34,145 nucleotides of DNA, from NCBI GenBank assembly GCA_023299885.1, contig JALZUS010000083.1, positions 1 to 34,145 on the forward strand, in the 5' to 3' direction. Origin of the DNA: Bdellovibrionales bacterium (GTDB lineage Bacteria; Bdellovibrionota; Bdellovibrionia; Bdellovibrionales; UBA1609). Made by a program: the position numbers and the translations under genes. The notes beneath the pieces were generated by a model. It was not told the DNA's origin, searched no databases, and saw only the letters and a list, made by a program, of their open reading frames with translations. Shown here piece after piece: positions 15,677 through 24,760 of the stretch (within the stretch, counting starts at the first letter, position 1; the number at the start of each line of letters is the position of its first letter).

Positions 15677-16879
15677 CTAGAAAAAACTTTTAACTTTTTT
15701 AAGCGCCTCTATAAAGGCTAAAATATCACTCTCTGTGCTGTAAATAGAAACACAAGCTCTAATGGTTCCTGAAACTTCAAGCTCCTTCATAAGCGGCTGA
15801 CAGCAATGATGACCCGTCCTTACAGCCACCCCTTGCTCGTCTAGCAGTGATGAAACATCCGATGGGTGAATATCTTTTAAATTAAAGCTTAGCACGTTAA
15901 TCCTTGGCTGGTCTTCAGCATAAATTATTACATCGCCAACTTCTTCTTTAAGCTTTTTAACTAAGAGCTGGATTAAGCTTTTTTCATGATTTTGTATATC
16001 TGAAAAGTTTTGCTTTTGCAGGTATTCTATAGCCGTGCCTAAGGCTACAGCCTCAGCAATGGCCGGCGTTCCTGCCTCAAATTTTTGAGGGGCCTCTAAA
16101 AATGTTGAGCTCTCAGTAGAAACCTCAGAGATCATAGAACCACCCGACTGATAGGGTGGCATTTTCTTTAGAAGCTCTGCTTTACCAAATAAAACGCCCA
16201 CTCCCGTAGGTGCAAATATTTTGTGACCTGAAAAAGCTAGGAAATCACAATCCAAATCTACAACATCAATCTTTTCACAAGTCATAGCCTGTGCTGCATC
16301 TAAAACGACAATAGTATTAAATGTTTTCGCATAAGCAATCATCTCTTTAGCTGGGTGCACAGTACCCAAGGCATTTGATACAGAAGAAAAACTAGTTAGC
16401 TTTGTGCGCTCATTAAATAAAGATTTAAAATGATCAAGGTCTAATCGTCCAGAGCTATCTACATTCGCCCATTTTATTTTTATTTTTTTTCTTTTTGCCA
16501 ATAACTGCCAAGGTACAATATTAGAGTGATGCTCCATTTTTGTAAGAACAATCTCATCGCCATCATCTAATAACTCCCCAAAGCTAGAAGCCACTAAATT
16601 TAAGCTTTCTGTAGTTCCACGAGTAAATATGATTTCCTCAGGTTTAGCATTAATAAAATTTGCGATAGTATTACGGCTATTTTCATAATGCTCTGTAGCC
16701 TGGGCACTTAAACGATGCGCTCCTCTATGTACATTAGAAGCCTCTTGAGAGTAAAAACTTTGCAAGCGGTCGACAACTACCTGGGGCTTTAATGTCGAAG
16801 CGCCACTATCTAAATAAATTAATGGCTTCCCATTAATTTTTTGTCTGGTTTCAGGAAAGTCCTGCTTTAGGTTTAACAC
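15677..16879 (-). CDS. sufS: Cysteine desulfurase SufS
   Basis: This 400-residue PLP enzyme takes sulfur from cysteine for Fe-S cluster assembly. PLP lysine K220 is in FSGHK, other PLP contacts are in MEHHSN and LDAAQ, and the persulfide cysteine is C359 in RTGHHCCQPL. This matches the type II SufS group. The start is GTG, directly after the sufD stop. No sufE or sufU gene is in the window, so the sulfur acceptor that assists SufS must be encoded elsewhere or be absent. A second cysteine (C360) lies next to the active one. Confidence 0.95.
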   Translation of the reverse strand: MLNLKQDFPETRQKINGKPLIYLDSGASTLKPQVVVDRLQSFYSQEASNVHRGAHRLSAQATEHYENSRNTIANFINAKPEEIIFTRGTTESLNLVASSFGELLDDGDEIVLTKMEHHSNIVPWQLLAKRKKIKIKWANVDSSGRLDLDHFKSLFNERTKLTSFSSVSNALGTVHPAKEMIAYAKTFNTIVVLDAAQAMTCEKIDVVDLDCDFLAFSGHKIFAPTGVGVLFGKAELLKKMPPYQSGGSMISEVSTESSTFLEAPQKFEAGTPAIAEAVALGTAIEYLQKQNFSDIQNHEKSLIQLLVKKLKEEVGDVIIYAEDQPRINVLSFNLKDIHPSDVSSLLDEQGVAVRTGHHCCQPLMKELEVSGTIRACVSIYSTESDILAFIEALKKVKSFF

Positions 16880-18100
16880 TTAAAATACTCCGTTTACTTT
16901 TTGAGATATTAATTTTTTAGCTAAAGGGTCTGAAATCACTTCTAAGCAAGATCCCGCAAAGCCTTTTTGCAGCAACTTAACAGCATCTCTCTTTGGAATA
17001 CCTCTAGACTGCAAATAAAAAAGCTCTGTTTCCTCTAATTGTCCTGTAGTTGTTCCATGGTTAGCACTCACATCATCAGCATAAACTTCTAACTCTGGCT
17101 TTGTAAAAACCTGAGCTCCCTTAGCCATTAATAAGTTTCTGTTAATCATTGCTGAATCTATTTTTTGAGCTTGTTTTTCTATAAAAATCTTACCGTTAAA
17201 AACAGCTGTTGCTTTATCATCTGCTAAATATTTATAGCTCTGCCTGCTAAAACCATGTGGGAACTTATGATTAACTTCAGTTCTCCAGTCGCAATGGTTT
17301 TTCTCTTTAACACTAATAAAACCATTAAGATTTATATTAGACTGCTCACCAGCTGTTGTTGCTGTTGTCTCCATTCGTGTCCATAGGCCCGACAAACCAA
17401 ACTCGGCTGTATTTAAACTTGCAGACTGAGCCACATTAAAATTACTTCTGCCAAAGTTAAAACCCTTAGAGTCTACTAGCGACTGATAATTAAAAACAGA
17501 ACGTTCACCAACATCAACATTTAACTTTCTATTAACAAAAGCCTCTTCGCCTACAACAAAAGCCTCTAATAAGTTTACCTTTATATCTGGATGAATATTA
17601 ATTTTGACAGATGACACCTGAGAAGCACTCACCTGGTCACAGAGATGCTCAATATAAAATGTGTCGACTTCTTTGTAACTTGAAGTAAATTCAAGCACGC
17701 CACCAATATAACCCACAGACTTAAAAAGTAAATCCATCGAATCACCAGCTTCTTTATGAAAATTAGATATAGTGTCAATATCCATGTCTTGCCAAGATTT
17801 AAAAACAACACCGTCGGGCAAATGACTGTTAACTTCGCCATTAGAGATTGTAATTTTATTTACAAAACTACTAGCTAGGCTTTGCAAATAAGCTGCCTTA
17901 TCTGAAGACGGAAGTTTCCAGTCTTGGCTTTGAATTTTATTTGTTGATGTATACTTCCAATTCTCTAAAGACCTACTTGGCCATGCTGCTGACGCTAAAC
18001 CCTCAAAAGCTTTTTCGCTATAAGCTTGCAATAATGGTTGCATAGTTTTTTTGTGGCTTGAAAAGTAGCCTTCAAAAGACTCTCTGATAGTTTTAGACAT
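16880..18100 (-). CDS. sufD: Fe-S assembly protein SufD
   Basis: SufD is part of the SufB-SufC2-SufD scaffold on which Fe-S clusters are built. The sequence has the SufB/SufD beta-helix core and the C-terminal signature DVSANHGTTTGQLEETELFY, followed by LQSRGIPKRDAVKLLQKGFA. The start is ATG at 18100, overlapping the sufC stop (TAATG) with GGTG upstream, giving 406 residues. A TTG at 18115 in the same frame sits right after a stop codon and is less likely. The length is close to E. coli SufD (423). Confidence 0.93.
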   Translation of the reverse strand: MSKTIRESFEGYFSSHKKTMQPLLQAYSEKAFEGLASAAWPSRSLENWKYTSTNKIQSQDWKLPSSDKAAYLQSLASSFVNKITISNGEVNSHLPDGVVFKSWQDMDIDTISNFHKEAGDSMDLLFKSVGYIGGVLEFTSSYKEVDTFYIEHLCDQVSASQVSSVKINIHPDIKVNLLEAFVVGEEAFVNRKLNVDVGERSVFNYQSLVDSKGFNFGRSNFNVAQSASLNTAEFGLSGLWTRMETTATTAGEQSNINLNGFISVKEKNHCDWRTEVNHKFPHGFSRQSYKYLADDKATAVFNGKIFIEKQAQKIDSAMINRNLLMAKGAQVFTKPELEVYADDVSANHGTTTGQLEETELFYLQSRGIPKRDAVKLLQKGFAGSCLEVISDPLAKKLISQKVNGVF

Positions 18101-18852
18101 TAATTCACCAACCAATCATAACCTTCTTTTTCAAGTTTCTCGGCCAACTCAAAAGTTCCACTTTCTATAATTTTGCCGTCAGCTAATACATGTACATAAT
18201 CAGGCTTAATATAATTAAGTAATCTTTGGTAATGAGTAATTAAAACAATAGCTTTATCACCACCCCTCAAAGTATTTACCCCTGTTGCTACTGTTTTTAA
18301 GGCATCAATATCTAAACCAGAATCTGTTTCATCAAGAATAGCGAGTCTTGGGTTAAGCACAGCCATTTGTAAAATTTCATTACGCTTTTTTTCTCCACCA
18401 GAAAAACCTGTGTTTACTGAGCGCTCTAAGAAACTGGAGTTTAAGTCTACAAGTTTAGCTTTTTCTTTTACATATTTTAAAAAAGACTCGTCATCCATAG
18501 CGGCCACACCTTGATGTTCACAAACAGCATTAAAAGACGTTTTTAAAAAATTAAGGTTATTAACCCCAGGGACCTCTACTGGATATTGAAAAGCCAAAAA
18601 GACACCTTCACGGGCTCTTTCATAAGCCTCTAAGTCTAATAAATTTTTATAGTTAAAATTAACTTCGTAATCTAGTGTGCCACCAGTAACTTCATAATCT
18701 GGATGGCCAGCTATTACTTTTGATAATGTGCTTTTACCTGAACCATTGGGGCCCATAATAGCATGCACTTCTCCAGCTTTAACTTCTAAATTTAAACCTT
18801 TTAATACCGGCTTATCTTCTATTGATACTTCTAAATTATTTACTTTTAACAT
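18100..18852 (-). CDS. sufC: Fe-S assembly ATPase SufC
   Basis: This 250-residue soluble ABC ATPase belongs to the SUF scaffold complex. Walker A is GPNGSGKSTL, the signature is FSGGEKKRNE (typical of SufC rather than transporters), and Walker B is LAILDETDSGLD. ATP-driven dimerisation changes the SufB-SufD interface during cluster assembly. The gene starts 3 bases after sufB ends and overlaps sufD by one base. The length matches E. coli SufC (248). Confidence 0.96.
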   Translation of the reverse strand: MLKVNNLEVSIEDKPVLKGLNLEVKAGEVHAIMGPNGSGKSTLSKVIAGHPDYEVTGGTLDYEVNFNYKNLLDLEAYERAREGVFLAFQYPVEVPGVNNLNFLKTSFNAVCEHQGVAAMDDESFLKYVKEKAKLVDLNSSFLERSVNTGFSGGEKKRNEILQMAVLNPRLAILDETDSGLDIDALKTVATGVNTLRGGDKAIVLITHYQRLLNYIKPDYVHVLADGKIIESGTFELAEKLEKEGYDWLVN

Positions 18853-18855
18853 CTC

Positions 18856-20307
18856 TTATCCAATACTGTTTTCTAATTTCATTTCTATTAATTTCACGGC
18901 TTCTACTGAAAATTCTAGGGGAAGCTCTTTAAATACATCTTTACAAAAACCATTCACTAATGAAGAGATAGCTTGCTCTTGATCCATACCCCTCGCCTGC
19001 ATGTAAAAAAGCTGGTCTTCACTAATACGCGAAGTTGAAGCCTCATGCTCTACGTTTGCAGTCTCTTGGTTTACTTCTATATAAGGATAAGTATTAGCGC
19101 TGCACTGATCACCCACTAGCATGGAGTCGCACTGCGAGTAGTTTCTAGCGCCAACGGCCGATGGTAAAATCTTAACCTGCCCTCTGTAAACATTAGAAGA
19201 CTGGTCAGCAGAAATCCCTTTAGAAATAATTGTGCTCTTTGTGTTTTTACCTATATGAATCATTTTTGTGCCTGTATCAGCCTGCATCTTATCATGAGTA
19301 AGAGCTACAGAATAAAAGAAGCCCTCAGAGTTTTCACCCATCAAAATACAACTTGGATACTTCCAAGTAATAGCAGAACCTGACTCTACCTGTGTCCAAG
19401 AAATTTTAGAGTTTTTTCCTAAGCATTTTCCACGCTTAGTTACAAAGTTATAGATACCACCTTTGCCCTCTTTATCTCCAGCATACCAGTTTTGTACTGT
19501 TGAGTACTTTATCTCTGCATCGTCTAAAGCCACAAGCTCTACTACGGCTGCATGCAATTGGTTCTCGTCACGCATAGGAGCTGTACACCCCTCAAGGTAA
19601 TTCACATAACTCTCTGGCTCAGCAACAATAAGAGTTCTTTCAAATTGCCCCGTCTCTTCAGCATTAATCCTGAAATATGTTGATAAGTCTACCGGGCAAG
19701 TTACGCCCTTCGGAATATACACAAAAGACCCATCCGTAAAAACAGCAGCATTTAAAGCTGCATAAAAATTATCTTTATAAGGAACAACTGTGCCAAAATA
19801 CTTTTTAACAAGCTCTGGGCATTTCTTTAAAGCTTCAGAAATAGAACAAAAAACAACTCCATGTTTTTCTAAAAGCTCTTGGTGAGTTGTACCGACAGAA
19901 ACACTATCAAAAACAGCATCAACAGCTACGCCTGATAATCTTTTTTGCTCACCTAAAGGTATCCCCAAGCGCTCAAAGGTTTTAATTAGCTCTGGATCTA
20001 GCTCATCGACTGACTCTACGTTATCTGTGCCCAATAAGTTTTTCTTTTTCTTGGGCGCTGAATAATAAATAATATTATTATAATCAATAGGTGGATATGT
20101 GACCTCAGCCCATGTTGGCTCTGATAATGTTAGCCAATACCTGTAAGCCTTTAAGCGATAATCTAGCATCCACTCTGGCTCATCCTTAATTTGTGAAATC
20201 CTAATAATAACATCTTCATTAAGCCCTTTTTCAAAAGAGTCTGTTTCTATATCGGTAAAAAAACCGTGCTCGTACTGCTTTTCAAGTACTTCTTTTGTTT
20301 CACTCAT
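18856..20307 (-). CDS. sufB: Fe-S assembly scaffold SufB
   Basis: SufB, 483 residues, is the main scaffold on which the cluster is assembled. Recognised segments are [15 protein letters not shown] near residue 38, [33 protein letters not shown], and the C-terminal [20 protein letters not shown] with RGMDQEQA. The length is near that of E. coli SufB (495). Its ATG overlaps the stop of the Rrf2 regulator gene (ATGA), so the two are translated together. Confidence 0.97.
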   Translation of the reverse strand: MSETKEVLEKQYEHGFFTDIETDSFEKGLNEDVIIRISQIKDEPEWMLDYRLKAYRYWLTLSEPTWAEVTYPPIDYNNIIYYSAPKKKKNLLGTDNVESVDELDPELIKTFERLGIPLGEQKRLSGVAVDAVFDSVSVGTTHQELLEKHGVVFCSISEALKKCPELVKKYFGTVVPYKDNFYAALNAAVFTDGSFVYIPKGVTCPVDLSTYFRINAEETGQFERTLIVAEPESYVNYLEGCTAPMRDENQLHAAVVELVALDDAEIKYSTVQNWYAGDKEGKGGIYNFVTKRGKCLGKNSKISWTQVESGSAITWKYPSCILMGENSEGFFYSVALTHDKMQADTGTKMIHIGKNTKSTIISKGISADQSSNVYRGQVKILPSAVGARNYSQCDSMLVGDQCSANTYPYIEVNQETANVEHEASTSRISEDQLFYMQARGMDQEQAISSLVNGFCKDVFKELPLEFSVEAVKLIEMKLENSIG

Positions 20308-20744
20308 AAGCTCACCTGCGCTGAAATTCTTGTATCTATTTTAGAGTTTGATAATAAATCTTTGATAAAAATTGTTTTATAGTAATCAATAAGCCCCTGG
20401 TTAAGCCTATTTACTGGCGTTTGGATATTACAGCTTGCTGTCATATCGCAATTACCCTCAATACACTTAACAAGTTTTAAGCCGCCGCTAATGAGCTCTA
20501 CCAGATTATGCAAAGTAACTTCGGCAAATAAGTCTTCGTCTAAGACATAGCCACCATGAGTTCCTTGCGCTGATTTTAACCATGCCGATCTAGACATTTT
20601 CTGTAAAACTCTTGATGTAGAGTCAAAAGGGCTCGACAATTCATCACAAATTTCTTTAACAGAAACAGGTCGACCTTGGGCCTGCCCCTTAATAAACTGA
20701 AGTGCCATGAGTGCATACTCAATATTCCGATTCATCTTAACCAT
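20304..20744 (-). CDS. Rrf2/IscR-like regulator of the suf genes
   Basis: This 146-residue Rrf2-family repressor has an N-terminal winged helix (about 1-65, [13 protein letters not shown] then SRVLQKM and GTHGGY) and three cysteines, C94, C99 and C105. The spacing is CX4C X5C, while E. coli IscR has CX5C X5C. These could bind an Fe-S cluster and let the protein sense cluster supply. It is the first gene of the suf run and overlaps sufB, so it probably controls its own operon. AAAGGA is about 9 bases before the ATG. It could be named sufR or iscR; I leave the symbol blank. Confidence 0.88.
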   Translation of the reverse strand: MVKMNRNIEYALMALQFIKGQAQGRPVSVKEICDELSSPFDSTSRVLQKMSRSAWLKSAQGTHGGYVLDEDLFAEVTLHNLVELISGGLKLVKCIEGNCDMTASCNIQTPVNRLNQGLIDYYKTIFIKDLLSNSKIDTRISAQVSL

Positions 20745-20808
20745 TCAATGGGTCCTTTAGGTTGTTTTGGCTGTGAATCTAAATGAAAACTAAATGAAAA
20801 ACAAGAAT

Positions 20809-20827
20809 TAAGTTATTTTTTAACTTA
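20809..20827. promoter_or_regulatory. Candidate operator for the suf regulator
   Basis: TAAGTTA (20809-20815) and TAACTTA (20821-20827) form a perfect 7-bp inverted repeat around five T residues. It lies 65 bases upstream of the Rrf2-type gene, in the divergent gap. Symmetry, size and place suit a dimeric repressor site. It does not match the classical IscR type 1 consensus closely, so the assignment is inferred. Confidence 0.4.
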
Positions 20828-20907
20828 TATACATAGTTTTTACTGTTTTAAGCCCAGACAGACAAACAGATTAGACAAAGCTTAATAATTTCAGTATTTT
20901 GCAGCCT

Positions 20908-21519
20908 ATGTTAAATGCTTTTGTTAGACTCTTTTCGATAAGTTTTATTGTGATATTCGCAACAATTATACTGGCTTTAAGCTTTAGGTTTTTAGGCAGC
21001 TCAAGCTATCGGGGGTCAGGCTTTGAGCATCCCCTTAAAAGCTTTTTAGAAACAAACCCAACATTTTCTGCACAAAAAGCCATTGGCAATTCACTACTTT
21101 ACTTAAGAGTAACCCACACCGAAGGCCAGTGGATGGCTACCAATAAAAACTTTAACTTAGACGATTTATTAAACTCTAAGACTAAGCTTTTTTTGCAAGT
21201 TGAGGGGCGAGCCAATGTGCCCTTTAATAAACTCGCCACGCTTATTAATAGAGCCAATAAAACAGAAGATATTATTATTGGAGCTGACTATTTACAGACC
21301 CTAAAGGTGGCCCGAAAAGTTGAGCCTCGCTTTTTATACACATCCCATGACAATCAAATTTTACAGCTCAATATGATTTCTAATGTGTTTATGGATAAGC
21401 TAGCCAGTACTAAATATGATGTTGTTGCACTCATAGAAACTAGTAAAAATAAACCCAGCCTTAAGGCCCGCAAAGAGCTTAAAGAGAGAAACATAAATAT
21501 CATAGAGCTTATTCAATAA
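20908..21519 (+). CDS. Membrane-anchored protein of unknown function
   Basis: This protein of about 203 residues has one N-terminal membrane helix (about 6-28) and the rest facing the periplasm. I do not recognise it with confidence. The segments DLLNSKTKLFLQVEGRA, then DIIIGADY, PRFLYTSHDNQILQL and a final helix-strand pair vaguely resemble the second half of a glycerophosphodiester phosphodiesterase barrel, without the catalytic HR/E-D residues; this is weak. ATG 20908 is chosen over an in-frame TTG at 20899; neither has a clear SD. It precedes tolQ by 45 bases and may be co-transcribed with the tol genes. Confidence 0.6.
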   Translation: MLNAFVRLFSISFIVIFATIILALSFRFLGSSSYRGSGFEHPLKSFLETNPTFSAQKAIGNSLLYLRVTHTEGQWMATNKNFNLDDLLNSKTKLFLQVEGRANVPFNKLATLINRANKTEDIIIGADYLQTLKVARKVEPRFLYTSHDNQILQLNMISNVFMDKLASTKYDVVALIETSKNKPSLKARKELKERNINIIELIQ

Positions 21520-21564
21520 AATAAGACATTCACAGCTTTTTACATTCCTGGTAGCCTCTTTGTT

Positions 21565-22242
21565 ATGGAAAATACAAAAATAACAAGCCACCCAGGAATT
21601 TTAGAATCTATCTTAGAAGCCAGCCCCATTGTACAAGGCACACTACTTATTTTAATAGCTATGTCTGTAATTACATGGGCCATAATCTTTTTTAAAAAAA
21701 ATGAATTTAAAAAAATAAAAAAAAGTAATTCTGATTTTGACCAACTTTTTGATAGCGGCCTTTCCATGAATGAACTTTACGAAGAAGTCGATAATTACAA
21801 ACATAGTACTCTTGCTAACGTCTATGACTCAGCCTACTCACATATAAAAAGTAGCTCTAAAAATGGCGGCGTAGAAACTGTTTCTTTAGAGCGCGTACTC
21901 AGAAAAGCCTCTGAAAGAGAAATTGAGAAACTAGAATCAAAACTTACTTTTTTAGCAACAACAGGAAGTACAGGCCCCTTTATTGGTTTGTTTGGTACCG
22001 TTTGGGGTATCATGGGCTCTTTTCAAAAAATTGGCGAAACAGGAATGGCCAACCTTGCCGTTGTTGCGCCAGGCATCTCTGAAGCCCTTGTTGCCACTGC
22101 TGTTGGTTTAGCTGCGGCTATACCAGCAACTATTGCCTACAACCACTATGTGACTCAGTTAAGACTTCAAGAAAACACTTTAAATCATTTTTCTGGAGAC
22201 ATACTTAATCTTATTAATTCTTTTAAGGGTGAAAATAACTAA
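21565..22242 (+). CDS. tolQ: TolQ proton channel subunit
   Basis: This 225-residue inner-membrane protein of the TolQ/ExbB/MotA family has helices at about 22-45, 130-155 and 168-192, with the conserved TGSTGPFIGLFGTVWGIMG and APGISEALVATAVGLAAAIP segments. With TolR it uses proton flow to energise TolA and keep the outer membrane tied in during division. The TolQ rather than ExbB assignment follows from tolR, a TolA-like gene and tolB directly downstream. Its stop overlaps the tolR start (TAATG). No strong SD is visible before the ATG. Confidence 0.93.
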   Translation: MENTKITSHPGILESILEASPIVQGTLLILIAMSVITWAIIFFKKNEFKKIKKSNSDFDQLFDSGLSMNELYEEVDNYKHSTLANVYDSAYSHIKSSSKNGGVETVSLERVLRKASEREIEKLESKLTFLATTGSTGPFIGLFGTVWGIMGSFQKIGETGMANLAVVAPGISEALVATAVGLAAAIPATIAYNHYVTQLRLQENTLNHFSGDILNLINSFKGENN

Positions 22243-22661
22243 TGGGTGCTAGCAACTCATCTGGAGGCGGGCGCCACAGAGCTCATAGTGAAATCAATGT
22301 AACTCCATTTGTAGATGTTATGTTGGTTTTACTTATTATCTTTATGGTGACAGCACCCATGCTACAACAAGGCATAAAAGTAAAACTTCCTGAAACATCA
22401 AGTTCGGGCACAGAAACAAAAGCCAACTCATTTGTTTTAAGTATTGATAAAAACAATACAATTTTTTTAGCAGAAACACCCATTAAGCTGAATCAGTTGC
22501 AAACCAAGCTAACAGCAATTTTTAAAACACGACCTAATAAGCAAATTTATATTAACGCCGATGAAGCCGCCAACTATGGGACTGTTGCCAAAGCACTTGC
22601 CGAAATACGAGCCGCTGGCATTAGTAATATAGGCCTTGTAACTACACCTAGAGGCAACTAG
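22242..22661 (+). CDS. tolR: TolR proton channel subunit
   Basis: This 139-residue protein has a basic cytoplasmic N-terminus, one membrane helix (about 24-40) with the proton-carrying aspartate D25 in TPFVDVMLVLLIIFMV, and a periplasmic ExbD/TolR domain. It pairs with TolQ. It overlaps both neighbours by one base, showing tight co-translation. Confidence 0.94.
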   Translation: MGASNSSGGGRHRAHSEINVTPFVDVMLVLLIIFMVTAPMLQQGIKVKLPETSSSGTETKANSFVLSIDKNNTIFLAETPIKLNQLQTKLTAIFKTRPNKQIYINADEAANYGTVAKALAEIRAAGISNIGLVTTPRGN

Positions 22662-23368
22662 TGAAACAACAATCTGGCTTTAAAAAATTCTTAATTTTTT
22701 CTCTAGCTATACATTTAGGTTTTTTTATTATTTCTGTGGCAAAAGTAACTTTTTTGCCAAAAAAAACGATTACAATTGAGCCCACTATGCGTGTTGATAT
22801 TGTAGCGTTGCCAGACAAAATTGATAAAATTGCACCGGCTCCAAAAAAAGCTGAAGAAAAAACAATAAAAAAACTAGCAAAGATACCCAAGAAAAAGCCT
22901 GCTAAAAAACCAAAAAAGAAGTTAGCGAAGAAGCCCAAGGAAAAATTAGCTGACAAACCAAAGGAAGAAAAATCAGAACCTGAGGCTACATCTAAAGAAA
23001 CAGCTCCAGAGGAAACTAGTGAACCCGTTCCTGTAATCAAAGGCAATGTACTCTCTAAAGGCACTCAGCTTGAAGGCCTTGTGAAACTCGACTTTGATGA
23101 CTATTTTGACCTCATAGCCAGCACAGTAAACTCTAACTGGAGCACGCCAGAATGGCTTAGCGAAGAGCAGCTCAGAGCTACTGCCATCATTAAACTAAAT
23201 CCTGATGGCAGTATTGCCAGCAGAGCCATTAAAGAAAGCTCAGGCAATGATGTGTTTGATAATTCAATACTTAAGGCTTTCGATACTATAGGCCGTTTAC
23301 CTGAGCCTCCAGAAAGGATAAAATCCCTTATCAATGCATATGGGATTTCATTTGGCTTCCCAGAATAG
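22661..23368 (+). CDS. tolA: TolA-like energy transducer
   Basis: This 235-residue protein has a membrane helix (about 9-29) carrying the SxxxH pattern of TonB/TolA (S14, H18), which contacts the TolQR motor. A Lys/Pro/Glu-rich linker (about 45-115) is built of KKPKKKLAKKPKEK-like repeats that should span the periplasm. A C-terminal TonB/TolA-type domain (about 130-235) has the TAIIKLNPDGSI segment typical of that fold. It is shorter than E. coli TolA (421). GTG at 22661 overlaps the tolR stop and has AGAGG upstream. A TonB name is possible, but the tol context favours TolA. Confidence 0.85.
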   Translation: MKQQSGFKKFLIFSLAIHLGFFIISVAKVTFLPKKTITIEPTMRVDIVALPDKIDKIAPAPKKAEEKTIKKLAKIPKKKPAKKPKKKLAKKPKEKLADKPKEEKSEPEATSKETAPEETSEPVPVIKGNVLSKGTQLEGLVKLDFDDYFDLIASTVNSNWSTPEWLSEEQLRATAIIKLNPDGSIASRAIKESSGNDVFDNSILKAFDTIGRLPEPPERIKSLINAYGISFGFPE

Positions 23369-23377
23369 GAGGTCCTA

Positions 23378-24751
23378 ATGAGACTTATATTTACACTAAT
23401 ACTTTTTTTATCTACTACTGCCTTCGCACAAAGCGATAGCTCTGTTTATCTAAAAGTTGGAAAAGGGAAAACACAAAAAAGCCTTATGGCTCTTCCTTAT
23501 TTTAAATACTCTGGACAAAAAAATAATATAAAAAATTTAACAGCTAAAGATGATCTCTATAAAAAACTTTTTAGTAACTTAGAACTATCATCTTATTTTA
23601 CGATGATAGACCCTAAGGCCAACCTAGAAACTGAAAATAAAAATGACGGCCTAAAACCAGCACCACACAGCCAAGGCTTTGATTATAAAAACTGGGAAAA
23701 CCTTAATACGGATTACCTTGTTAAAGCAGGCTTTAGAGTTATACGTGGCAATATAGAACTTGATTTATACACTTACTATATACCATCAAAAAAAATGATT
23801 TACGGCAGAAACTACAATGCAAAGATAGAACACACATCATTGCTTGGTAATAGAATTGCTAGTGATTTAGTAAAAGCTATTACTGGCAAAGAAAGCTTCT
23901 TTAACTCTAAGCTACTTACTATTAGCAACTATGGCGGAAGAAAAGATAAGTCTGTTTTCACTATGGACATTGACGGCAGCAACCTAAAAAAGGTCTCTAA
24001 CCTTAATACGACTCACTTGTCTCCAACATGGTCTAATGACGGCAAACGCATTGCTTATACAGCCTATGCCTTCCATACACGCTCAAGAATGAGAAACCCT
24101 GATTTATTTGTATACGAATTGGCCACAAAAAAAAGATGGTTAGTTTCTTATAAAAAAGGAACCAACTCTGGAGCTGTTTTTTCGCCTGATGATTCAAGCC
24201 TTTATTTGACGATCTCTAAAAATGGAACTCCCAATATTTATAAAGTGAATACTGATGGTAAAAACTTTCAGAAAATAACAAATGGCCCAGGCAGAGCTCT
24301 TAATATTGAGCCTGATATCTCTAGTGATGGTAAAAAAATAGTATTTTCTTCTGATAAAAGTGGCCAGCCCATGATTTACACGATGAATGCGAGTGGTGGG
24401 AATACAAAACGTCTAACTTTTGGTGGCATTTATAATTCGCAACCCACATGGTCTCCAAAAGATAAATGGATTGCTTTTGCCGGGCAACAAACTAAAAACT
24501 ATGACATTTATATTATTAAGCCCGATGGCAAACAGATTAAAAAATTAACTTCTGCCTTTAAGCGCAACGGGAAACCAGCCAACAATGAAAGCCCTAGCTT
24601 TTCGCCTGATGGTCGCAAGATAGCCTTTGTAAGCGATAGGCATGGCCCAAGACAAATTTATACAATCAATATCGACGGCACTGGCGAAAAGAGAATCACT
24701 AACGACAACTACGATTACTCTGAAGTTTCTTGGTCACCAAGCTTAGATTAA
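23378..24751 (+). CDS. tolB: TolB periplasmic beta-propeller protein
   Basis: This 457-residue protein has a signal peptide (about 1-17, cut after AFA), an N-terminal alpha/beta domain (about 20-170) and a propeller with repeated WD40-like PD40 motifs such as PTWSNDGKRIAYTA, DISSDGKKIVFSSD, PTWSPKDKWIAFAG and SFSPDGRKIAFVSD. TolB links TolA with Pal at the outer membrane. A strong SD (TAGGAGGT) precedes the ATG. In most genomes pal follows; here glnE follows after 9 bases. Confidence 0.95.
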   Translation: MRLIFTLILFLSTTAFAQSDSSVYLKVGKGKTQKSLMALPYFKYSGQKNNIKNLTAKDDLYKKLFSNLELSSYFTMIDPKANLETENKNDGLKPAPHSQGFDYKNWENLNTDYLVKAGFRVIRGNIELDLYTYYIPSKKMIYGRNYNAKIEHTSLLGNRIASDLVKAITGKESFFNSKLLTISNYGGRKDKSVFTMDIDGSNLKKVSNLNTTHLSPTWSNDGKRIAYTAYAFHTRSRMRNPDLFVYELATKKRWLVSYKKGTNSGAVFSPDDSSLYLTISKNGTPNIYKVNTDGKNFQKITNGPGRALNIEPDISSDGKKIVFSSDKSGQPMIYTMNASGGNTKRLTFGGIYNSQPTWSPKDKWIAFAGQQTKNYDIYIIKPDGKQIKKLTSAFKRNGKPANNESPSFSPDGRKIAFVSDRHGPRQIYTINIDGTGEKRITNDNYDYSEVSWSPSLD

Positions 24752-24760
24752 TTTTTATTT

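Noticed and set aside
22648-23064. Minus-strand frame opposite the tolA linker
   Set aside because: Its Phe/Ser-rich sequence reflects the Lys/Pro/Glu repeat codons on the other strand.
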